Of a DNA stretch of 64,000 bases, positions 1 to 13,800 are shown in pieces. Position numbers and translations under genes: made by a program. The notes under the pieces are model-generated. The model did not search any database and was not told the origin of the DNA. It saw only the letters and a list, made by a program, of their open reading frames with translations. Position 1 is the first letter of the stretch, and every line of letters starts with the position of its first letter. The stretch spans positions 9,734,001 to 9,798,000 of the forward strand of contig NC_088312.1 in the NCBI RefSeq assembly GCF_910592395.1, read 5' to 3'. The stretch comes from Lineus longissimus (Eukaryota > Nemertea > Pilidiophora > Heteronemertea > Lineidae).

Positions 1-474
1 CACCATTCGTTTCGACGTATATCAATTAGCAGATCAATGTGCATGGCTATAGAAAAAAATGAACCATTAACATGATTAAGGCACATGGCTATAGTAACCA
101 TGAACCCACTGACAGTTCAAGGATATATGACTATCAAAACCACAAACACTTTGACATTCTATACATAAAAACATAAAAATCCTTTTATAGTCGTGGTGGC
201 ACAAACTTCAGTCAGCTGGGCTGGTTCACTACATGTTTTCAATTGCTCCAACGATTTCACCTTTGGAAAATGAAGTTATAAATTTATATAACAGTGGATA
301 GGGGCAACTCATTCCATCCGTGCGGGTTAATAGACATAAGGCAGGTTTCGAAAACATAGGAAACACGAAGTACGAAAGACTGTGGTGCCACCAAGTCCTG
401 TGCTAATTCATTTATGGGGTAATGGCCACAGCCGTAAATCGTTGTTTAGTCTTATGGAAGATATCGGGGAAATT

Positions 475-491
475 AATATATATATATATAC
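475..491. repeat. (TA)n microsatellite
   Basis: This is a short run of alternating T and A. A second, longer TA run lies at 692-723. The surrounding 1-720 is AT-rich and I see no gene in it. Confidence 0.8.
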
Positions 492-690
492 ACAAGTACG
501 TCGATAAATTACATTTACATTTACATACTTCGTACTTCGTCGTCTCGTAAGTCTTGCGAAACCTGCCTATTGTCCCCCCGAAAAAAGGTCGACACATCTT
601 TTGGATGTGTAACCTTACAATGTCTACTTTTGCTATCTTGAACTTCACAGAACAAAACCCAATTACAGGAAAACCATTCGTAAATAACAT

Positions 691-691
<1 letters not shown>

Positions 692-723
<32 letters not shown>
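692..723. repeat. (TA)n microsatellite abutting a dispersed element
   Basis: About 16 TA dinucleotides end exactly where the dispersed element at 723-922 begins. This suggests either insertion into a TA-rich site or slippage at the element border. Confidence 0.85.
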
Positions 724-726
<3 letters not shown>

Positions 727-922
727 CAGAACCTCTCTATTAAGGACACCCTCGGGACTGACTGTCCTTAATTTTTTTTTAAATGCTGTCCTTGATAAGG
801 AGGTGTCTGATTAGAGAGGTCAAATTGAATGAAAACAACCAATTTGGGACCAAACCTAGTGTCCTTAATAGAGAGGTTGTCCTTAATAGAGAGGTGTCCG
901 GTAAGGGAGGTTCTACTGTACT
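723..922 (+). mobile_element. 200-bp dispersed inverted-repeat element, copy 1
   Basis: The left end has CAGAACCTCTCTATTAAGGA and the right end has its approximate reverse complement (GGAGGTTCTACTG). The interior repeats variants of GTCCTTAATAGAGAGGTGT in both directions. A second, reverse-oriented copy lies at 58413-58584, sharing the interior stretch around CAAATTGAATG and the GGGACCxAAxxT block. No coding capacity is visible, so it is best read as a non-autonomous (MITE-like) dispersed repeat. I infer the class from the TIR-like ends only. Confidence 0.65.
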
Positions 923-1298
923 TCCACATCGCCCTAAAAATACATACATATATGCCACAAAGAGTCGTCTAAAGGCCTATTACAAGCAGCCAGATTGAGC
1001 CCGCGTGTACTTTTACTTCACACTATATCGAATAAGTGAATTTCATGAATTATCTTACCAGAATAAAGGCATGTTATCAAAAATTCGGGAGAGAAGTTCA
1101 CTTTTTCCAATGGTATCCGACATTTTCTTTTTAGCTGACAACTCAAACTGAGGCTAAGAAATAAGGCCTCCATATTCAACAAGCAAGGGCCTAGAAAAGT
1201 TGGAAGGAGGGAGATTCAAATATATTCATCTTGACCCTAACTGTATTGACATTGCTAAGATTTACAGACAACGCGCGTCTAATATGGGCGGAGATGTC
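923..1298. other. intergenic, no gene seen
   Basis: This is unique-looking AT-rich sequence between the dispersed element and the first satellite array. I find no exon with splice signals and no recognisable RNA gene. Confidence 0.5.
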
Positions 1299-3212
1299 CC
1301 TCATCCAGGACATCTCGCCGGACCCCCTCCCCTAAAGAGAACAACCTACTGTCTGTGAGACAGCCTGGATAGTGAGCTCCTCGTCCAGTACACCTCACCC
1401 TTTGAAGAGAACAACCAACTGTTTTTGAGACACCCTGAAAAGGGAGCTCCTCGTCCGGTACATCTCACCCTTTGAAGAGAAAAACCAACTGTCTTTGAGA
1501 CAGCCTGAATAGAGAGCTCCTCATCCAGAACATTTCAGCATTTAGAGAAAACCTTCTGTCTTTGAGACAACCTGGATAATGAGCTTCTTGTCCAGTACAT
1601 CTCATCCTTTGAAGAGAACAACCTACTGTCTTTCAGACAACATGAATAGGTAGCTCCTCATCCAAAACATCTCACCCTTTGAAGAGAACAACCTACTGTC
1701 TTTGAGACAACCTGAATAGGGAGTTCTTCAGCCAGGACATCTTAGCCTTTGAAAAGAACAACCTACTGTCTTTAAGACAACCTGAATAGGGAGCTCCTCA
1801 TCCAGTACACTTCACCCTTTGAAGAGAACAACCTACCGTCTTTAAGACAACCTGGTTAGGGAGCTCCTCATCCAGGACATCTCACCCTTTGAAGGGAACA
1901 ACCTACTATCTTTGAGACAACCTGAATAGGGAAGTCCTCATCCAGTACATCTCACCCTTTGAAGAGAACAACCTACTGTCTTTGAGACAACCTGAATAGG
2001 GAGCTCCTCATCCAGGACATCTCACCCTTTGAAGAGAACAACCAATTATCTTTGAGACAACCTGAATAGGGAGCTCCTCATCCAGGACATCTCAACCTTT
2101 GAAGAGAACAACCTACTGTCTTTGAGACAACCTGAATAGGGAGCTCCTCATCCAGGACATCTCACCCTTTGAAGAGAACAACCAATTATCTTTGAGACAA
2201 CCTGAATAGGGAGCTCCTCATCCAGTACGTCTCACCCTTTGAAGAGAAGAACCTACTGTCTTTAAGACAACCTGAATAGGGAGCTCCTCATCCAGTACGG
2301 CTCACCCTTTGAAGAGAAGAGCCTACTGTCTTTAAGACAACCTGAATAGGGTGCTCCTCATCCAGAACATCTCACCCTTTGAAGAGGACAACCTACTGTC
2401 TTTGAGACAATCCGAATAGGGAGCACATCACCCAGTACGTCTCACCCTTTGAAGAGAAGAACCTACTGTCTTTAAGACAACCTGAATAGGGAGCTCCTCA
2501 TCCAGTACGTCTCACCCTTTGAAGAGAAGAACCTACTGTCTTTAAGACAACCTGAATAGGGAGCTCCTCATCCAGTACGTCTCACCTTTTGAAGAGAACA
2601 ACCTACTGTCTTTGAGACAACCTGAATAGGGAGCTCCTCATCCAGTACTTCTCACCCTTTGAAGAGAAGAACTTACTGTCTTTAAGACAACCTGACTAGG
2701 GAGCTCCTCATCCAATACATCTCACCCTTTGAAGAGAACAACCTACTGTCTTTGAGACAACCTGAATAGGGAGCTCCTCATCCAGTACTTCTCACCCTTT
2801 GAAGAGAAGAACTTACTGTCTTTAAGAAAACCTGAATAGGGAGCTCCAAGTCCAGTACATCTCAACCTTTGAAGAGAACAACCTACTGTCTTTAAGATAA
2901 CCTGAATAGGGAGCTCCTCATCCAGTACGGCTCACCCTTTGAAGAGAAGAGCCTACTGTCTTTAAGACAACCTGAATAGGGTGCTCCTCATCTAGAACAT
3001 CTCACCCTTTGAAGAGAACAACCTACTGTCTTTGAGACAACCTGAATAGGGAGCTCCTCATCCAGTACATCTCATTCTTTGAAGAGAACAACCTACTGTC
3101 TTTGAGACAGCCTGAATAGGGAGCTCCTCAACCAGTACGTCTCACCCTTTGAAGAGAACAACCTACTGTCTTTGAGACAATCCGAATAGGGAGATCTTTA
3201 CCCAGCTCCTTT
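1299..3212 (+). repeat. 70-bp satellite array 1 (about 27 units)
   Basis: Head-to-tail units have a 70-bp period. For example, TTTGAGACAACCTGAATAGG recurs at 1981, 2051, 2121 and 2191. Each unit contains GGGAGCTCCTCATCC, with a GAGCTC palindrome, and a small hairpin TGTCTTTGAGACA. Units at the left edge (1299-1560) are more divergent. Higher-order copying is visible: a marked variant pair starting at 2291 recurs at 2921, exactly nine units away. The unit length is not a multiple of three and no long frame runs through it, so it is non-coding. It is the same family as the array at 26485-29091 but on the opposite strand. Confidence 0.95.
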
Positions 3213-3560
3213 CGAATTCACTGCTGAGGAGAACAGCATTTTGAGCAGGGCAACTCGGAGAGGCTATTTGTGTATTGTGTAGCAAGTACATTGTGTTCTT
3301 GTTAGAGAACAACCCACATTCTCTTGGGACGACAGCGTGAAATAAAAGCTACCATTTCAGTCAGAGCATCTTGCCCTGGTTGGAGAACAACCTGAAGTCT
3401 CATAGTGCGACTTTGAACACAACTATTCTAAGTCACCCTATGTGGCGGTACAGTCTATTGAGACACCTTGAATAGCTAGCTCTTCATCCGTTACATCTCA
3501 AAATTGTTGAAAAACACCTCTTCCAGCTGGTTAAGAATTCCAGGCTGTTTCGCTCCTCCT
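3213..3560 (+). repeat. decayed satellite units
   Basis: Fragments of the 70-bp unit persist in mutated form: GAGAACAACC at about 3306 and 3385, TATTGAGACACCTTGAATAG near 3458, and CTCTTCATCCGTTACATCTC near 3480. They mark an eroded inner edge of array 1. Confidence 0.6.
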
Positions 3561-6500
3561 GGTGGTTATTGACTCCTCAAGGCTGGTTTGGCTCGTTCAG
3601 CTGGTTATAACCACCAGACAAAAGGTGCAGGTCAACATCTTTAAGTAAAAACATAACTAGAAATCAAAATATAGAATAAAACCCTGTTTTTTTGGTAAAT
3701 TATTCAACAAATACAAGTTTTCCTTTGTGACATATAGAAATGTATCACAGTTAAAATTCTGCATACAATGAAGTGCCGATGCTAGTGATATCGCCTTTTA
3801 ATCATGGAAAGATTTCATTGTCACAGTTTTTACAATCAGTCACTCTCTCTATTCAGGCTCCAATATTTGTTTTGTATGATCTTGAAGGAAAAAACATCTT
3901 ACCAATTAAATTACTGTCATGGAAGGTGAACACTTTGCATTTTGAAAGTCTGTCAGATGTCTGCACAGTCTTCGTTCCAAACCTTTATTAATCTAACTCA
4001 AGGGTCAGCCTTTAGCATACAGTAGTTTTAGAGGCTCTTCTTCATAGCTTTAGAATGAGCAGTCAGAAAATTGAACTTCAGCATCATTAAAGGTCTATTT
4101 ATAAGGAGAATATTACCACACTTACTCCCAACAGTAACTTCAATTCTAATATGACATGTGCCTTCCGTAGTTCAGTAAGTCCTCATAGACTGCCATTCCT
4201 GACTACTGAGGTTTTGACAGTCTTAAGTTTGACTGCTGAGAAAATCTCAGTTTTTACATTACTTTGAACTCATGTGTTTTTGCCACAAATCAAATATGTT
4301 GCTGGCTTCCAATCTTGGATAATAGCCCCTCCAAATGCCTTAGCCCCATAAACCAGAGCAAAAGTTGATGCTCAAATCAGATAATATCAGGATCACACTT
4401 GGTGATTCCAAAGTTGGTGTCTTCTGTGTCCAGTGCACCTATTGTTTACCTTTGCACTAATCCCATGTCTGAAATCACCAAGTAAGATCACACAATTAAA
4501 GATCATTTCACAAAACAGTTTGACAGACATTGTACAGTACATCAACTACAATGGAAATACTGAACTTATTTGAGCACTGCCACTGAAATTTGGCAGAAGA
4601 TTTAAAATAAAAAATTTGCACCTCGTAGTATAAACTAGCATTATTCAGGAACCCGTACACTAATTGCATGTACCAGGTCACCTAGTACTTTCATTATAAA
4701 ATTTAAAACACTATCCTAATAGACTCCTTCATTATTTATATTTTGAGCTATTTACAATAGAGACCACAAGGTCTGGTTTTGAAATATGCACATGCTGCAA
4801 TGTATGATTCACGTAATTTTCTATGGTTTCAAGTTTTTAGTTTTGAAACCTAATCCTGTGCCTTTGCAAGCCCGTTTACACCAAGACCTTCTTACAAAAC
4901 TGCATGTACCAGTGAAGAAGTAGATGATGTCCCCTTGAAAACGTGTCAAGCCCTATACTGTTGTGACGGATTATGACATGGTTCCATAGAGACCATGATC
5001 GTTAAAATAGCTTAGTAATAACATCATGTAATAGAATACTTTATTCCTCGGACAATTTATCCTTGGACATTTCAAATTCTACAATGTAACTTTTTTACCA
5101 TATATTTGGCCAACCTCAATGGGGTGATCTGAATAGTCTAGCAAATGCTTTTACTTCAATTTTGTACAGAAAGGCCCAGTGTAAATGTACATGGAGTTTT
5201 AGATAAAAGCATTTGCTGGTCTTAATTCATCCGTGATATAAGTCAAAACCGCTGCTGTACAACCTCTTTTGATTGCAACAATTTAAAGCTTAAACAACCT
5301 AACTCAGGTGTAGAATAGGCTGTTGGGGGATGCCAGAGACAGGGGCAAAAGACACAACCAAAATGTTCTATTTTCCCTAAATTAACAACCCTGAAAAGTT
5401 GGAGCAACCACGAATAGATAATTACAATGGACAATAATTGGAACCAAACCATCTGCTGTCGGGAACTCTCCACCCAGGTGAAGTTAAAGGCATTGATAGC
5501 AAATTGAGGTATAAGGTTGTCTCACCACAGAAAAACAAGGGTGGAGCTAAAATATATGTATTGTCATGGTTTTAGGCAAAATGACAGCTCAACCTGAGCG
5601 GTGCTTGGTTGGACAACCAATACCAATAGTGAAGTATCGATTTCTTTTCTAAAATAACCCTCAAACTAAACAATGAAATGTGATTTTGACTGCTTTTCGA
5701 CTGCCTCCATATTTCATGTCATGGTTACCCAACTATAACCGCTGCCACCAAAATGAGGCATAGTGTGCACATTATACATGTACATTAGTAGTGTATTATA
5801 CACTGTAGAGAGTGGTTCATTGCAATCAAGGTGTTTTAGAATATACCACAATAAGTCTTTGCCTAACTGCTTCAACACAGAAACCTTATAAAACTATTTA
5901 CAGATGCTTTGTACAATTTACAAACTACCAGTACATGATGTGTCAAAATACAGACCACTCTCATTTCTATTATGCACATACTTGATGGAAGAGCCCATTG
6001 CATTGTTGAAGGGAGCTGTTCCACTGCATATATTTCCTACAACTAAGGTCACAAAAAATCTAGAATAACTTATTTGTTTTACGGAGGCTAAAAATGCAAT
6101 TCTATATAGTGCACACACAGTGCCCAAGCAAATGAATTTCACCAATCATAGACTACGATAGACTAGCCTGAATTTTTTCTTAGAGGGGTGATGTGCACTC
6201 CTTACTCCCCCCAATTTCACAGATCATAAAAGATCGGGCTGGTCTAATGTTTCCCCAAGCAATATAGTCGTATCAATTGGGCACTGTGGTGTACGTAAAT
6301 GATAAATTTGGGACCAGCATTGGTGTGTTTAACATAGTATGCGTTCAACTGGAGGACATCTCCACTAAGAAAGGTTCTGCAGTGTTTAAAAATACCGAGT
6401 AACATTTCTTCTATTTTAAAACGTATCGACCGGTTGAATGTTTATTTCTATTTGCTAAACTATGATATAATCAGCACAAACATTACGAAAAGAGCTCCAG

Positions 6501-7836
6501 ATATGTGAAGTAATCTCATTCATGTTTGTTTATCAGCAATTTGATACACTAAACTAACTGGAATTTGGCAAGTGGTCCAAAAACATAAAATCACAGTTAA
6601 ATTTTGGTTAATATGTATAACTACACAAACAAATTGAAATAAACCAAAGTCACGTCAAAGAGAAACGAAATAACAATTTGAAAATAACAACTTGACAGTT
6701 GACTTGATCTGACCGAATCAAAACTCGTTACAGTTGCGAAAGAGTGCAGCAGTGTTTAAAGTTACCCTTTGCTTTTACAAGTCAATCCTGCCCAACCTGC
6801 AAGTATTTTGGATCACAAACAATGAGCACAGAAATTTTAACTGAAAGAAATTTGGTGACTGTGACATTGAATAAAGAAACTACATGTGTGCTATTGGTTT
6901 ACTTCGAAATATGATTGCAAAGAACATGATGAAGAACAGGAAAAAAAACACACAGAGACAATAGCATAATGTAAACAATAAAATTATCGAAAACGATATG
7001 AAATTTTCACATACATGTAGGCTGATAAGTATTTTGATTCATACTGCAACTCGAACAGTAAAACAAATTAGCATTTCTTTCAAATATTTACAACAGCCGC
7101 AAAATACACCTGCATTAGGCAAACAAGAGAAAGACTGTACTGTACAAACAATGTAATCAACTCCAATTGTAGTAAAAATAACATGGATTCATACACTGAA
7201 TCATATATGCACCCTTCAGATGGGCTATGCAACGACCACCTTGACTCACAAGAGTGTAATACAATACGCATGATGGTGGTATTCTCTTTATGACATGGCC
7301 ACTGCAAATAGGGTCCAAGGGTGTTCAACGACTGAAAAAAGGCCACATAATTCTAATTGAATCACCTCATACATGTATTTGGTGGGTCGGCCTATATATA
7401 AACATCAAAATTTCAAAATGAGTGTGAACTATCAAGTACAATGGGGACAGCTTACATACCCAAACGCATCTTCAAGGACAATGAAATTACAGTATACTGT
7501 GACAATTTTTGGAATCAAAATTACCAAAATCAACAAGAATCCAGTAAGGAATAAATGACATCAGGGATTACATCCTGATCCTAACTACCATAAATGTATA
7601 TGAAATGATCGGATACAAAAACCACTAAATCCACTTCGCCTCCGGGTCTTTTCGAGCAAATGAACTTTTCTGCTCTGCCTCCAATTGTTTTGGCATTTCA
7701 GGTTTGGTCTTCACATCCGGGGTACTTAGTCAGCTTTAGTTTACCATAATTCTCTCCCTTTTTTCTGGCTTTTGCATCTTAACTCTTCGTAACTAATCTC
7801 AGAAATAGAAAGTAAACTTCACGGTATAACCAACTG
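3561..7836. other. intergenic; may include SPRY-gene 3' UTR
   Basis: No exon could be supported on either strand. It contains a diverged MITE copy at 5122-5231. The part just below 7836 would be the 3' UTR of the minus-strand SPRY gene. I did not find a convincing nearby AATAAA on the minus strand. TTTATT on the plus strand near 6440 is the closest candidate and it is distant. Confidence 0.4.
5122..5231 (-). mobile_element. palindromic MITE, diverged copy
   Basis: It has the same core as the intact element at 19525-19642 but in the opposite orientation: GCAAATGCTTTTACTTCAAT, then GTACAGAAAGGCC, then GTAAATGTACATGGAGTTTT and TAAAAGCATTTGCT. The terminal repeats are degraded, which suggests an older insertion. 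Confidence 0.75.
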
Positions 7837-10800
7837 CTATAAAACAGTACAACTTTTAGAGTTCTTCTGATTACCGAAATTCGTTGACTCTTCAGACCGT
7901 GACTTATTTCGCCGATGTGACTTCCCCGACCCTGGCATCTTTACTTCAGTATGCCTACTGTTCCTAGTTGCCTCTTTAACAAGATTTTCCTCGACTGGAA
8001 ATCTACGTATTAGGTCCTCCTGTTGTGTAACTTCAATGTCCGAGGCACTTTCGATCACAGGGTCAGGAACAGGACGGAGATATTTCCCCTTGTTTTCCTT
8101 CTTCGTCCATTCCTCCAAGTCTTTACCTTCAGCAACACGCTTTTTCTCATCTTTGAGCATCGTGAGAGCCTCCCCTATCAACGACTCAACTGCTTGTTTG
8201 GTGAATGGATGTTCACTGATAACGGTGGCACCAAATTCGAGCTGTACTCGGTCAACTGGAACAGGATTAAACGCATGTTTAGCATAACTGATGGTGAATT
8301 TAGCGCAATGAAAGAATTTACCGACTTTTATAGCATAAATTCCAACATACTACACCATGATTTCATGAATAAGAAGAAGTTCTCAACTCGGTAAGAGTAT
8401 GAGGAATGAAGATCAGAAGGACCAATCGCCAAAACAAACTGCAGACGTCAATCATCATTTGGTTGTGGCGTCTGCCGAACATGACAAAGTAGCTGAGAAC
8501 AACTGAAGGAACACTGTCAGCATTGTTATAAATGTGATAAAGTCTTCTCCAATATATTCCCACCTCTCTCCTGCCAGGTACAGGAGATCAATGCAGGTGG
8601 TGGTAGTAGCTGTGCGAGGCTGGGCTTGGGGGAGTCATTCAATCAAATCAAATTTTTATTTACCTCCATAAGGTAAGACCACCAATGGGTAGAATCCTCC
8701 GGGTGGATTGAACAAGACTCTTGTCAGCGCCACATCGCGGTTGATCGTCAGATAACATATCACAAGGTGACTACTCTCCTCATACATGTCATCATCAGGA
8801 TACAGGATACCCCAGCCAACAAGATCACCCTTCTTGATTGCTGACATTGCTGAAATGGGATTCTAAATGTTGATTTGTGATGAGTGGACAAAATATTTTG
8901 ACGAACCACAATATCTTCCTACTTTATCAAAAGGTCGAAGCACAGTGGTGTACCAAGTGAAAAGTGCTTAATAAACACGACACTAAGCTGCCACTATTAT
9001 CTATTCTTAAATCCCTTGGTTGTATTATGTAGTATAATTTTTAAAGGATGTTTCTAAGTACACCTTGTTTTCAATGCAGCAGTTTTAGTATCCAGCCATA
9101 ACTACGTGTGTTGGTGCAAAATATGAAACAGATTCAGTCAAGTCAATATCAAAATCGATGATTTCATCAACTCACCGTCGTCAATGGCCCAGAACCTGAT
9201 AAAATCTTGTCTAAAGTTGGACATCCCATCCTTGTAGATCGGACTGGCAGTACCAAGAGCGATGGCAGGTGGTGGAATATTCTCATCAAAATCATCGATG
9301 ATCCGGATCTCAAAATGGTTATATGCTGTGGAGTGTAAAGACCAGAATAGTCAACAGATGGAGAACCTGGCACATTTCATCAATCGCCATGGTATATTGA
9401 AACTAATCATGCTCAGAACAATATCATCAGCCATACTTTTTCCTTCAAAAAGTACCATTAAAAGAAAAGGACTATAATTGACTCAATTTGCATTGCTAAT
9501 AGGGTAGCCCGCCAGAACAAGGCAAAGAGCTTCATACACTGTTAACAGTGCTAAATTGTATCCCCAGTGTTCTAAAATTAAGCACAAAAGCGTTCGATAT
9601 GTGAAGTATTAAATGAAGCTAAGTTTAGAGAGAAGGAGGTTGGTGAAGGTTAACTTTGTGACTGCTGAATATGAGCTTTTTAAGAAAAGCAATTATGCTA
9701 ATTCTAATTCTACATTCATCTATGATCTTCCACCACTACAGATGCCCAATTCCTAATATGAGGGATGTCAAATTCCACACCAGGATAGTGTAGTCGTGGC
9801 ATCATTCCAACAAGCCTGGGCTATAGGAATGATGCCACCGTTACAATAGTCTAACCTCCACAACTAACGCCAGCCGCACCGCTGAGCATGGTATTAGAAG
9901 GTTGGGAAATGTTTCAAACCCTATTGTGTAGAAGAAGCCGATGTCTACGCTGTGTTTGTTTTATCCTTTAATCTTACCGTAGGTGGCATTCAATTCCCAT
10001 ATGAGACTCCATAAATCTTACCAACAACAGATATTTGAAATGCAGAAACTGTCAAGATTAACCTTCAAATTTTTAACAGAGTCTTCTATATTAGGACTAC
10101 AAAGGTAGCTGTGATATTGCTATTCAATTCAGACGAAAACGACAAGATGGCCTTTTTGAGTAGCACTATAGGAAATTGCTCAAAACTGATCTCAAGCTGT
10201 TATAAACTCATTCCACCAAATCATATAAGGTCTACCTTATCTGTACACTGTATGTTTTTATCAACTTGTATGAGAACACCCATCCACACTGTATCATAAC
10301 CATAACCAGATAAATTTCGCAAATATGAGACAAATTTACAATCAAGAAGAATCTTTTTGCTTTCAGTTGATACAATGTAGTGACAATTTCATTAAGGGAG
10401 CATCTCCAAGTAGCCTGAAGCTTGTGTGGGGAGGGGGTCATCAAGCATTGTCAAACTCTATTTTCTCAGGGTTGACAGCTGTTTTTTATGGATGTGACAA
10501 GAGTAAGACCCTGACACAGTGATTCTGTTTGTCTGCACTCTAGCGATGGTTTTCAAACTGTCTGCAAAGCCTGTGTCAACAGATAATGAAATCTGGTTTA
10601 AGAAGTGAAGCAACTGCTTTCTTCATTTTAATAGTTTTTGAGAGGTGGAGGGAGTTCAAGGAGAGATAGATAAGTTCCGTCTCTTTAAACTTCACCTATT
10701 CTTTAGAGATGCTCCCTGAATGACTGCACAGTGGTCAACTTTTCCCCCGTGTTCAAATGGAGTTAAGGAGGAAAGCGGTGCAATGCTGACTACTTACAAT

Positions 10801-13800
10801 GACACGACTTACACCTGTGTAAACTATACGGTGCTTGTATTACTTCAGCAGATGTATGACCACTTTCGACTGTCACCATGTTCGTCTCGGCATCAACTCT
10901 GGCCCCTTCTGGGACACACCAGTGTTCAACATTAGTCTGAAAGAAGGACTGGAATTAGAATGCAGGTAACTCAAAGGATCAGAAGCATAACAAGGAAAGT
11001 GTCTGTCTGTCTGCTCAAAGAATCAGGCATCTACTGCAGAGAGTCTACATGCTTGCAACTCGTGTCTTGGTCATGACATGGTGAAGACATTGGAAAGGAT
11101 GTAACTGATCATAGGGAGGAGGCTTGATTTGAGTAGAACATGGGGCACTCCTATTTGAAACAGTGTGTTTCTCACAAGTTTTTATAAAGCATGGAGGGGG
11201 CCTGCTCTGGCAAAGGTAAGTAGCTACATTTCAGAATGGGTCAACAGAAGGGCACCAAAAGCAGATGGAGTAACTGGCGATTGCACTTGCTGCTAACTTT
11301 GATCTCACTCTTTTCAAGTTATTGCCCTGCTTCCATTTCACTAAGGTGCTTATCATTTCTCACACTCACCACTTGGAATGTAGGAGGAGCGGAAATCCTC
11401 GACTGCCACACCACGTTGAGCTCCACGTCGTTGTTATCACCGAATATCGATATCGTTGGCAGGAATAAACTGTGATCTTTCTGATTGACGTAGCGTGTTC
11501 CAACTGGAACAAAGTTCTTACTAAACAATGCTATTGACCTTGGGTGGTCGAAAACTTCTAATTCTAACCCAACACAATCACCTGAAATGCAAAATATCAT
11601 AGTATTATATCATGAATAATATATCATGAATGAGAAGAACATCAGAAGAGATGTGTTTGCCATGAGGACAAATTCCAGTTCACTGACTAAAGTGCCTATG
11701 CTAGACACTATGAACAAGATGTAAAAGAAGATTTCATGGGCCAAAGCAAGTACAAGCAAAGACCCCATTCTAGTTAGAAACAGGGGTAACTTTTGATTGG
11801 GCCCAAAGAAAGGGTCAGGCCAATGACTGTAACTCATATTGGCACCAATCATTGTCACAGGCATGAAGTGCAGGGGGAGTCGACAGCAGGGAGATTGGAT
11901 TCCTTACCTTGACCGAACCTATGACCGACAGTATTGGCTTCACACCGATCACTATAGAACATCTTGCCATCGCGTGACTGGTAGCCGACGGTGCCCTTTG
12001 ATCTTCCCGGGTACTTGTTGAGTGGGAAATCAAGTGGTGCTATCCCCACGACTATCACAGAGCCTTCACCTGCAAAGCAAGTCACACAACATCAGGGATC
12101 GCGTAACCCATGGCATGACGGTCAGTTGCCTAAGTGGCTTCAAAAAGTGCCAATGGAACATCATAGTTTTTCCCAGTCCTATATTACAGAAAGTTAAGTT
12201 TAACTCAAGAATGTTGAAAAATATGTAGCCTATTACCGATAATCTAGTATACCAAGCTCCAATATGAGCCTAATATAGGGACATGTCTGGTGCAAGGGAT
12301 GGAGTTGGACCAATTTCAAAATGTATGAGAGGGAGATTTGATGAGAGCAGCAGCTTTGATGTATTTCTTTTGATTATACCCAGCTTTATAAGAGTTAGCC
12401 ACACTCACTTGCTTTTTTGACCTCCACGTAAAAATAACTCGTCTCTGGTGTGAGAGGTTCTAGGAACTGAATCGTATGTATCCCGACGTTATCTCCCGAA
12501 AGCTTGATATTGCAAAATATCTTGTCAACATTGACTTGGAGGGCATCGGATTTCCGCAGCATTGACAGCTTAATTTCTGAAACGAAAAGTTTGAAAATGT
12601 ACATTTTATAGAGTAAAACCACCCTAGTAATAAGTGGACAACTCTGTTAGCAGGCCATCCATCCTCTCTACTAGTGACACTGTTTCTGGTTCCAGATTGA
12701 GAAAATTGTAACAAAAACTTTCTAATTTTATTCTATACAATCAATCATGAAGTGAATGGCGGCATTAAGAGTGCTGGTGAAGATCTATACAAAGAATGAT
12801 CCGGAGGAGCTTAACCTGATTTTTGGCGTATCCTTCCTCTAAAGAATGGTCATAACACTGTGAATAGGTTTTGACATTCCTTAGCTTTCTTCAGCAAGTT
12901 CTGCACATCACACTTGGCAGAAGAGGTTGCCATGTGGGTTAAATCAGACTTACGCGTAGCAAGTGTGTCTTCTTGTATTTGCTGCATTGATTCATGGACA
13001 GATTGTCTGTAGAGATCATCTAATTTATCAAACACCTTTGGCCGAGTGTTACGCACCATGTCAATTTGAACCTTGGAAGCTGGAAAACAAGTAAGTAGTT
13101 ACCAGGTATAGTTCACAATTTCATTTGACTGGCTCTAAATGGTCACAAAAACTTCTATAGTTTGGCACCGATAATAACATTTGACCCAATGACTTATTTT
13201 TCAGCCATCAAGACCATCTATAATCTTGTTTTTCACTTTTACTTCTCATTAAAATGCAGTGGCTATTGAAATAAATGACTTGTCATAAACCTCACAAAAA
13301 CGTTCAAACAACATCTTCAGGGAAAAGTATCAACTGAAAGTATTAAATGAATCCGCATATTCCTGACCAACAATCAGTTTCGTCACCAGGGGCAACCTCT
13401 GGAAGTATAAGATCGTTTACTTTGAGTTTTACTCACCATATGGATGTAGCAGGACAAGAGGATACCAGCCCCCAGGAGGCTGCAGCATCATCTTATGGAA
13501 TACTATCACAGAATCAATGGAAACATAACACAGAACAAGCTGGGAGTCTTTGTCGCTGAAGTCAGGTTCGTCTCTCCGGTCAGGGTCATAGAGTATGCCC
13601 CAACCCATTCTTTGGCCGATTTTCATCTTCAGAGCTGAAAATAGACAGGAAATATCTTTTTAATCTGAAGGGAAATGATTGATGAGCCATTTAGGAACTG
13701 AATAATTACCGATCTGTGGCATATTTTCTTTGTATAATATCCCTTACACCAACAGTAGCGTCTTAAAAGCACAAATACACAAAGGGACCTCCATCATTTA

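Noticed and set aside
1299-3212. CRISPR-like array
   Set aside because: Units are contiguous 70-bp tandem copies with no unique spacers, in an animal genome.
8023-8394. 123-codon plus-strand open frame
   Set aside because: It is the antisense shadow of the last SPRY exon (8255-7837).
13347-13559. Plus-strand frame overlapping SPRY exon 7
   Set aside because: It is antisense to a well-supported exon with conserved PPGGWYPLV.
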